8,483 nt of DNA, from assembly GCA_019894875.1 (NCBI GenBank), contig JAGXNR010000113.1:1-8483 (forward strand), read 5' to 3'. The notes beneath the pieces were generated by a model that made no database searches, had not been told where the DNA came from, and was given only the letters and a program-made list of their open reading frames with translations. Shown here piece after piece: positions 4,852 to 8,483 of this stretch; within the stretch, counting starts at the first letter, position 1; each line of letters begins with the position of its first letter. The DNA is from Promethearchaeota archaeon. Its GTDB lineage: Archaea; Asgardarchaeota; Lokiarchaeia; Sigynarchaeales; SOKP01. The translations under genes and the position numbers were made by a program.

Positions 4852-6552
4852 ATGTCATTTGAAACAATTGGAAAAAAAATAGCGGAAAAGAATAAAATTA
4901 CTCCCACAACCAGTTTTGCTGATTTAGTAAAAACTAAAGCAGAAGTTGTCGGTGATAAAGTTTTCCTAACATTCGTTAGAGATTTTGACAAAGGCATCGA
5001 TGAAACCTATACATATCGCGATATGCATCTACAATCCAACCGAGTCGCCAATGCTCTATTGAAAGCAGGATTGAAACGAGGAGATGGTCTTTCTATTTAT
5101 CAAATTAACAGTCCCGAATTCCTTTTTGTATTATTTGCTGCCTGGAAAATTGGAATTTATACAGTACTTGTGAATACAGGATTGAAGGGTGATGGACTAC
5201 AATACATCGTAGATCATAGTGACAGTAAACTAATAGCAACACATTGGTCTCTACTTGATAATATTCTAAAGATAAAGGATCAACTTCCAAAAATTGAGCA
5301 TATAATCGTAGATATGAATGAAGCACCTGAAGATTTTAAGTTACCTGATGGGACACTATCTCTTCAAAAATTTATGGATGCATCTGATGAAGATACTAAT
5401 GTTAAAATAGATCCAAACGATATGGCTATTCTAATCTATACTTCTGGAACAACAGGACTTCCTAAGGCTACTACATTTTTCCACAGAGGTATGTATGGAC
5501 TTGCTCTCATTGGAGTAATGATATGGGCTAGTAGGATAGCACAACCTGGCTTTAAGCTTTTTACGTGCTTACCTTTATTTCATGGAAATGCGCTTCAATT
5601 ATGCACTATGCCTGGTTTTTATGGTGAAGTTCCTGTCGTATTATCTAAACGATTTTCAGCTTCAAGACACTGGGACATAGTACGAAAATATGAAGTGACA
5701 ACTTTTAATACTTTAGGTTCAATGCCACAGTATCTTATGAAGCAACCGCCACGACTAAATGATAAAGACCATAAAGTTATGTTTGTTGGCTCTGCTGCTG
5801 CCCCAAAAGAATTAGTAAGAGATTTTGAGGAGAGGTTTGGTCTAAAATTATTTGAAGGATACGGCGCAGTAGATGGAGGCGGTTTCAGTTTAGGAGCTGG
5901 AGGTGACCCAAATGCTCCAGTAGGTTCTATGGGAAAAGCACCAGAAGGTACCATTGCAGAAATAATGGATGATGATATGAATATTTTAGGACCAGATACT
6001 GTCGGTGAACTTGTTTTCTTAGTAAAGGAAGAAGAAAAAGACCAGAGAAAAGTGAGTTATTATAAGAATCCGGAAGCATCAGCAGCGCGAATCCAAACCG
6101 CTTCTGATGGTAGATCTTGGTTTCTCACTGGAGATCTAGCGACTAGAGATGAGAATGGATGGTACTTCTTTGTAGATCGAAAGAAAGATTCAATCCGTCG
6201 TCGTGGAGAAAATATAGCAGCATGGTCTATCGAACGAGCAATTAACCTACACGATAAAGTATTGGAATCTGCTGCGTACGGTATTAAAAGTCATCAAGTA
6301 GGAGAGGATTATGCCGAAGATGAGGTGATGGTTGCTGTTGTATTACAACCGAATCAAACGATGGAAGCTGAAGAATTATTGGATTTCCTTCAAGATAAAC
6401 TTGCATACTTCCAAATCCCACGTTTCATTGATTTTGTAGAAGCATTACCAAAATCAAAAGTTCATCGAATAATGAAACGATTCCTTAAAGAACAGGGAGT
6501 TTCTGAAACGACATACGACCGAGAAAAAGCCGGTTATGAAGTAAAAAGATAA
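4852..6552 (+). CDS. AMP-forming acyl-CoA synthetase, CaiC/DitJ-like (566 aa)
   Basis: A member of the ANL superfamily: it adenylates a carboxylic acid with ATP and transfers it to CoA. Visible motifs in order are the P-loop YTSGTTGLPK (196-205), PLFHGNA (241-247), EGYGAVDGGG (335-344, in the position of the usual YGxTE), LTGD (425-428), and DRKKDSIRRRGENI (442-455), the hinge and RRRGEN form seen in carnitine/crotonobetaine-CoA ligase-like and FATP-like branches. The C-terminus YDREKAGYEVKR is typical. The A10 segment reads LPKSKVHRIMKR: R539 aligns with the usual catalytic lysine of (T)GK, with K534, K536 and K542 nearby. Length is normal. There is no membrane segment. The acid is unknown; the branch favours bulky or long-chain acids. 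There is no clear Shine-Dalgarno; the start is preceded by AATT as in neighbouring genes. Confidence 0.93.
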   Translation: MSFETIGKKIAEKNKITPTTSFADLVKTKAEVVGDKVFLTFVRDFDKGIDETYTYRDMHLQSNRVANALLKAGLKRGDGLSIYQINSPEFLFVLFAAWKIGIYTVLVNTGLKGDGLQYIVDHSDSKLIATHWSLLDNILKIKDQLPKIEHIIVDMNEAPEDFKLPDGTLSLQKFMDASDEDTNVKIDPNDMAILIYTSGTTGLPKATTFFHRGMYGLALIGVMIWASRIAQPGFKLFTCLPLFHGNALQLCTMPGFYGEVPVVLSKRFSASRHWDIVRKYEVTTFNTLGSMPQYLMKQPPRLNDKDHKVMFVGSAAAPKELVRDFEERFGLKLFEGYGAVDGGGFSLGAGGDPNAPVGSMGKAPEGTIAEIMDDDMNILGPDTVGELVFLVKEEEKDQRKVSYYKNPEASAARIQTASDGRSWFLTGDLATRDENGWYFFVDRKKDSIRRRGENIAAWSIERAINLHDKVLESAAYGIKSHQVGEDYAEDEVMVAVVLQPNQTMEAEELLDFLQDKLAYFQIPRFIDFVEALPKSKVHRIMKRFLKEQGVSETTYDREKAGYEVKR

Positions 6553-6565
6553 AGAAATTTGGTAT

Positions 6566-6584
6566 ATAGTATTTTTTTTACTAT
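6566..6584 (+). terminator. A/T hairpin with T8 after acyl-CoA synthetase 1
   Basis: Inverted repeat ATAGTA / TACTAT encloses a T-rich loop, with T8 at 6572-6579, 14 nt after the stop codon. The stem is weak, but the T tract itself fits an archaeal intrinsic terminator. Confidence 0.4.
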
Positions 6585-6601
6585 TTTTATTTATTATTAA
6601 A

Positions 6602-6619
6602 TACTACTTTAGAGTAGTA
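6602..6619 (+). promoter_or_regulatory. Inverted repeat ahead of the sulfatase gene
   Basis: TACTACT-TTAG-AGTAGTA is a perfect 7-bp stem with a 4-nt loop, ending 22 nt before ATG 6642. It lies just downstream of a TATA-like TTATTAAATA (6593-6602), that is, around the expected transcription start. It may be an operator or a 5'-leader hairpin; either role is inferred. Confidence 0.35.
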
Positions 6620-6641
6620 CTATTTATTGAGATTAGAAATT

Positions 6642-8063
6642 ATGACCAAAAAACCGAATATCATTTTAATCTTTCCCGATCAACATAGGGGTGATATTAT
6701 AGGATGTATGGGAGATCCCGTAGTGATTACTCCAAACCTTGATAAACTTGCATCTGAAGGAGTTGTTTTTACTCAATGCTTTACCAATTCACCATTATGC
6801 ATACCGGCTCGGGCAACACTGATGACCGGAGAATATGTAAGTGACCATGGGATAATAAATAATAATATGGAAGCAAGTAGCTCAAGTCAAAGTCATGTCA
6901 GAAATATTCGAGATGCAGGGTATTATACTGCAGTAATAGGAAAAACTCATTTATATGAACATCGGGCAGATACGGGATGGAACCATACCAATGATAAAAT
7001 CGATGTATTAAAGGAATGGGGTTTTGAAGATATTCATGAAATCACCGGACCTATAGCTTCAGCTAGGATTAACTCTCCTTATACAGATTACTTAAAAGAA
7101 AAGGGATTATTAAAACAACATCGAAAGTATTTAAGGGATTATTCGGCAGAATGGTCACGCGCGGAAGCTAAACCATGGAAGTTACTCCCCTCCCCTCTCC
7201 CCTCGGAAGATCAAATGGACAGTTATACAGGACAAAAAGCTGTAGAATGGATACATAATTATAATGGGGAAAAACCTTTCTACCTTCAAATTTGTTTTCC
7301 AGGACCTCACGATCCATTTGATTCACCGCAAGAGTACCGAGATATGTACAAAGCTGAAGAGATGCCTGTAGGGATTTTAGAAAAACCAAAACAACCTTAT
7401 CCAGGTAATATTAATTTTGTATTAAACTGGAGTGGGCTTGATGGGATGACAGAAGCTCAAAATCAGTTTATGAAAACTTTCTATTATGGGAAGATAACTT
7501 TAATTGATGAATGGATTGGAAAAATTGTGAAAGCATTAGAAGAAGAAGGTTTATTAAATAATACTTGGATTATTTATACTTCTGATCATGGTGAAATGCT
7601 CGGGGATCATATGATGAGTCATAAAATTGTATTTTATGAAGGAGCCTTAAAGATTCCACTTATTATTAAACCCCCGGGTGGCACGAATGGGTGGCAGAGC
7701 AAAGGTCTTTCCGATCAAATCGATGTTGCTGCTTCATTAATTGATATTGCTAATGCAAGACCTTTAAAAAACTGCGACGGACGATCTTTAATTCCTCAAA
7801 TATTAGCCGGGACTCAGGATCAGCATGCACAAAAAGGAAGAGATGTTGTCTTTAGCCAAGTACTTCAATATACTATGGTTAGAAATGAACAATATAAATT
7901 GGTGGTAAGAAATCATAATCTAGAACCTGTAGAATTTTATGATCTCAAAAATGACCCAAAAGAATTAGAAAATAGGATTAATGATCCGGCTTTGCTCCAA
8001 ATTCAACAGCAACTTATAGATAATCATGTAAGTGACTTGCTTAATCGTCCCAAAAATGAATAA
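6642..8063 (+). CDS. Type I (formylglycine) sulfatase, cytoplasmic (473 aa)
   Basis: Alkaline-phosphatase-fold sulfatase hydrolysing a sulfate ester. The activation motif is C53-I-P-A-R57 followed by ATLMTG; Cys53 would be converted to formylglycine by FGE or an anaerobic maturase, neither of which is in this window. Other active-site parts are D13 (FPDQHR), GKTH (100-103), PHDPFD (222-227, H223), SDHGEMLGDH (314-323, D315/H316) and K328. The C-terminal FYDLKNDPKELENRI signature of S1 sulfatases is present at 432-446. Both length and motif order are complete. There is no signal peptide, unlike many secreted sulfatases, so the substrate must be inside the cell. A TTG at 6627 would add MRLEI; ATG 6642 is preferred because PNIILIFPDQ is the normal N-terminus and AATTATG matches neighbouring starts. 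Specificity is unknown; choline-sulfatase-like and aryl- or glycan-sulfatase roles are all possible. Confidence 0.93.
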   Translation: MTKKPNIILIFPDQHRGDIIGCMGDPVVITPNLDKLASEGVVFTQCFTNSPLCIPARATLMTGEYVSDHGIINNNMEASSSSQSHVRNIRDAGYYTAVIGKTHLYEHRADTGWNHTNDKIDVLKEWGFEDIHEITGPIASARINSPYTDYLKEKGLLKQHRKYLRDYSAEWSRAEAKPWKLLPSPLPSEDQMDSYTGQKAVEWIHNYNGEKPFYLQICFPGPHDPFDSPQEYRDMYKAEEMPVGILEKPKQPYPGNINFVLNWSGLDGMTEAQNQFMKTFYYGKITLIDEWIGKIVKALEEEGLLNNTWIIYTSDHGEMLGDHMMSHKIVFYEGALKIPLIIKPPGGTNGWQSKGLSDQIDVAASLIDIANARPLKNCDGRSLIPQILAGTQDQHAQKGRDVVFSQVLQYTMVRNEQYKLVVRNHNLEPVEFYDLKNDPKELENRINDPALLQIQQQLIDNHVSDLLNRPKNE

Positions 8064-8090
8064 TCTTTGGATGAAAAATATCAAGCTAAA

Positions 8091-8125
8091 TTTTTATTAA
8101 TTACGTTTTTATTTTTTCTTTCTTT
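8091..8125 (+). terminator. T-rich terminator region after the sulfatase gene
   Basis: Starting about 30 nt after the stop codon, runs of T5, T5, T6, T3 and T3 are broken by single other bases. This fits archaeal oligo-T termination and precedes the promoter of the next gene. Confidence 0.4.
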
Positions 8126-8130
8126 AAATA
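8123..8130 (+). promoter_or_regulatory. Putative TATA box of acyl-CoA synthetase 2
   Basis: TTTAAATA lies 51 nt before the TTG start, giving an expected start of transcription near 8150-8155 and a leader of about 30 nt that includes a strong Shine-Dalgarno. Confidence 0.4.
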
Positions 8131-8169
8131 AGTGTAATAAATCTCAAAATGAGGATATTAAATAATTAA

Positions 8170-8174
8170 GAGGG
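8170..8174 (+). promoter_or_regulatory. Shine-Dalgarno GAGGG fixing a TTG start
   Basis: GAGGG is followed by a 7-nt spacer and TTG 8182-8184. An in-frame TAA at 8176-8178 rules out any earlier start, and the next in-frame ATG lies inside the conserved YRDMH segment, so TTG must be the start. Confidence 0.75.
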
Positions 8175-8181
8175 TTAAAAA

Positions 8182-8483
8182 TTGTCTGATTTTAAAATAA
8201 ACGAAACAACTACATTTAATGATGTAGTGAAAAATAAAGCTGAAACTGTAGGAGACAAGGTTTTTTTAACTTATGTAAGAGACTTTGATAAAGGAATTGA
8301 TGAAAAATATACATATCGCGATATGCATTTATATTCAAATCGGGTAGCAAATGGATTATCAAAATTTGGTTTGAAAGCGGGAGTTGGGCTTTCATTAATG
8401 GAAATAAATTCTCCCGAATTTCTATTTACCTTATTTGCCACATGGAAACTTGGAGGGTATGCTGTGTTAATTAATACTGCTTT
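8182..8483 (+). CDS. AMP-forming acyl-CoA synthetase, second paralogue (partial, N-terminal 100 aa)
   Basis: The frame opens at TTG 8182 as MSDFKINETTTFNDVVKNKA and is still open at the window edge. From residue 9 it aligns without gaps to acyl-CoA synthetase 1 from its residue 20. About 68 of 91 positions are identical, including VGDKVFL, VRDFDKGIDE, YTYRDMHL, SNRVAN and INSPEFLF. It is thus a close paralogue of the same ANL family. The catalytic motifs lie beyond the window, so substrate and intactness cannot be judged. The N-terminus is about 11 residues shorter than in the first copy, consistent with the start forced by the upstream stop and the Shine-Dalgarno. The sulfatase gene is sandwiched between the two synthetases. 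Confidence 0.93.
   Translation, partial: MSDFKINETTTFNDVVKNKAETVGDKVFLTYVRDFDKGIDEKYTYRDMHLYSNRVANGLSKFGLKAGVGLSLMEINSPEFLFTLFATWKLGGYAVLINTA

Noticed and set aside
4761..4997. Antisense ORF of 78 aa across the start of acyl-CoA synthetase 1
   Set aside because: It overlaps the promoter and N-terminus of a well-supported gene and has no recognisable features.
5619..5954. Antisense ORF of 111 aa inside acyl-CoA synthetase 1
   Set aside because: It is Pro/Ser-rich, typical of the antisense of a Gly-rich conserved domain, with no ribosome-binding site.
1..8483. CRISPR array, tRNA or rRNA gene, insertion sequence or attachment site
   Set aside because: No regularly spaced repeats, cloverleaf-like segments, transposase motifs or terminal inverted repeats were seen on reading both strands.

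Overview
The window is strongly AT-rich (roughly one third G+C by eye). It reads as archaeal, probably an Asgard archaeon of the Lokiarchaeia type. The signs are TATA-like boxes 40-80 nt ahead of genes, poly-T tracts instead of classical GC hairpin terminators, a mix of ATG and TTG starts with Shine-Dalgarno sites on the small genes, and a protein style rich in Lys, Glu and Ile. The lineage is an inference from style; no marker gene is present.

Left arm (1-1779, minus strand): two tandem paralogues of a two-domain flavoprotein, each with an N-terminal 2x[4Fe-4S] ferredoxin domain and a C-terminal nitroreductase domain. The left copy runs off the window edge. They are about 79% identical over the 169 residues that can be compared, and they share a nearly identical 64-nt block upstream that contains the probable promoter.

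Middle (1780-3412): a degenerate or small-gene zone. It holds an 80-codon plus-strand reading frame with a perfect Shine-Dalgarno and a single in-frame TGA at codon 33. A short ORF overlaps its end. Convergent to these is a minus-strand pair, a PIN-domain (VapC-like) ribonuclease followed 10 nt later by a 55-residue helical protein, which looks like a toxin-antitoxin module in reversed order. The 391-nt gap after it holds promoters, a 15-nt A tract and a possible gene remnant.

Right arm (3413-8483, plus strand): a GH4 NAD/Mn-type glycosidase, an AMP-forming acyl-CoA synthetase, a formylglycine-type (CxPxR) sulfatase, and the start of a second acyl-CoA synthetase about 75% identical to the first. 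Gaps of 89-119 nt with TATA-like boxes and T tracts suggest separate promoters for co-directional genes, not one tight operon.

Taken together, the metabolic genes could remove sugar and sulfate groups from an organic conjugate, activate the released acid to a CoA thioester and reduce it with iron-sulfur/flavin enzymes. That pathway is inferred from gene proximity only. The most unusual sequence-level observations are the shared nitroreductase leader, the small gene interrupted by one TGA, the reversed PIN/small-protein pair, and the replacement of the usual C-terminal catalytic lysine in the synthetase.
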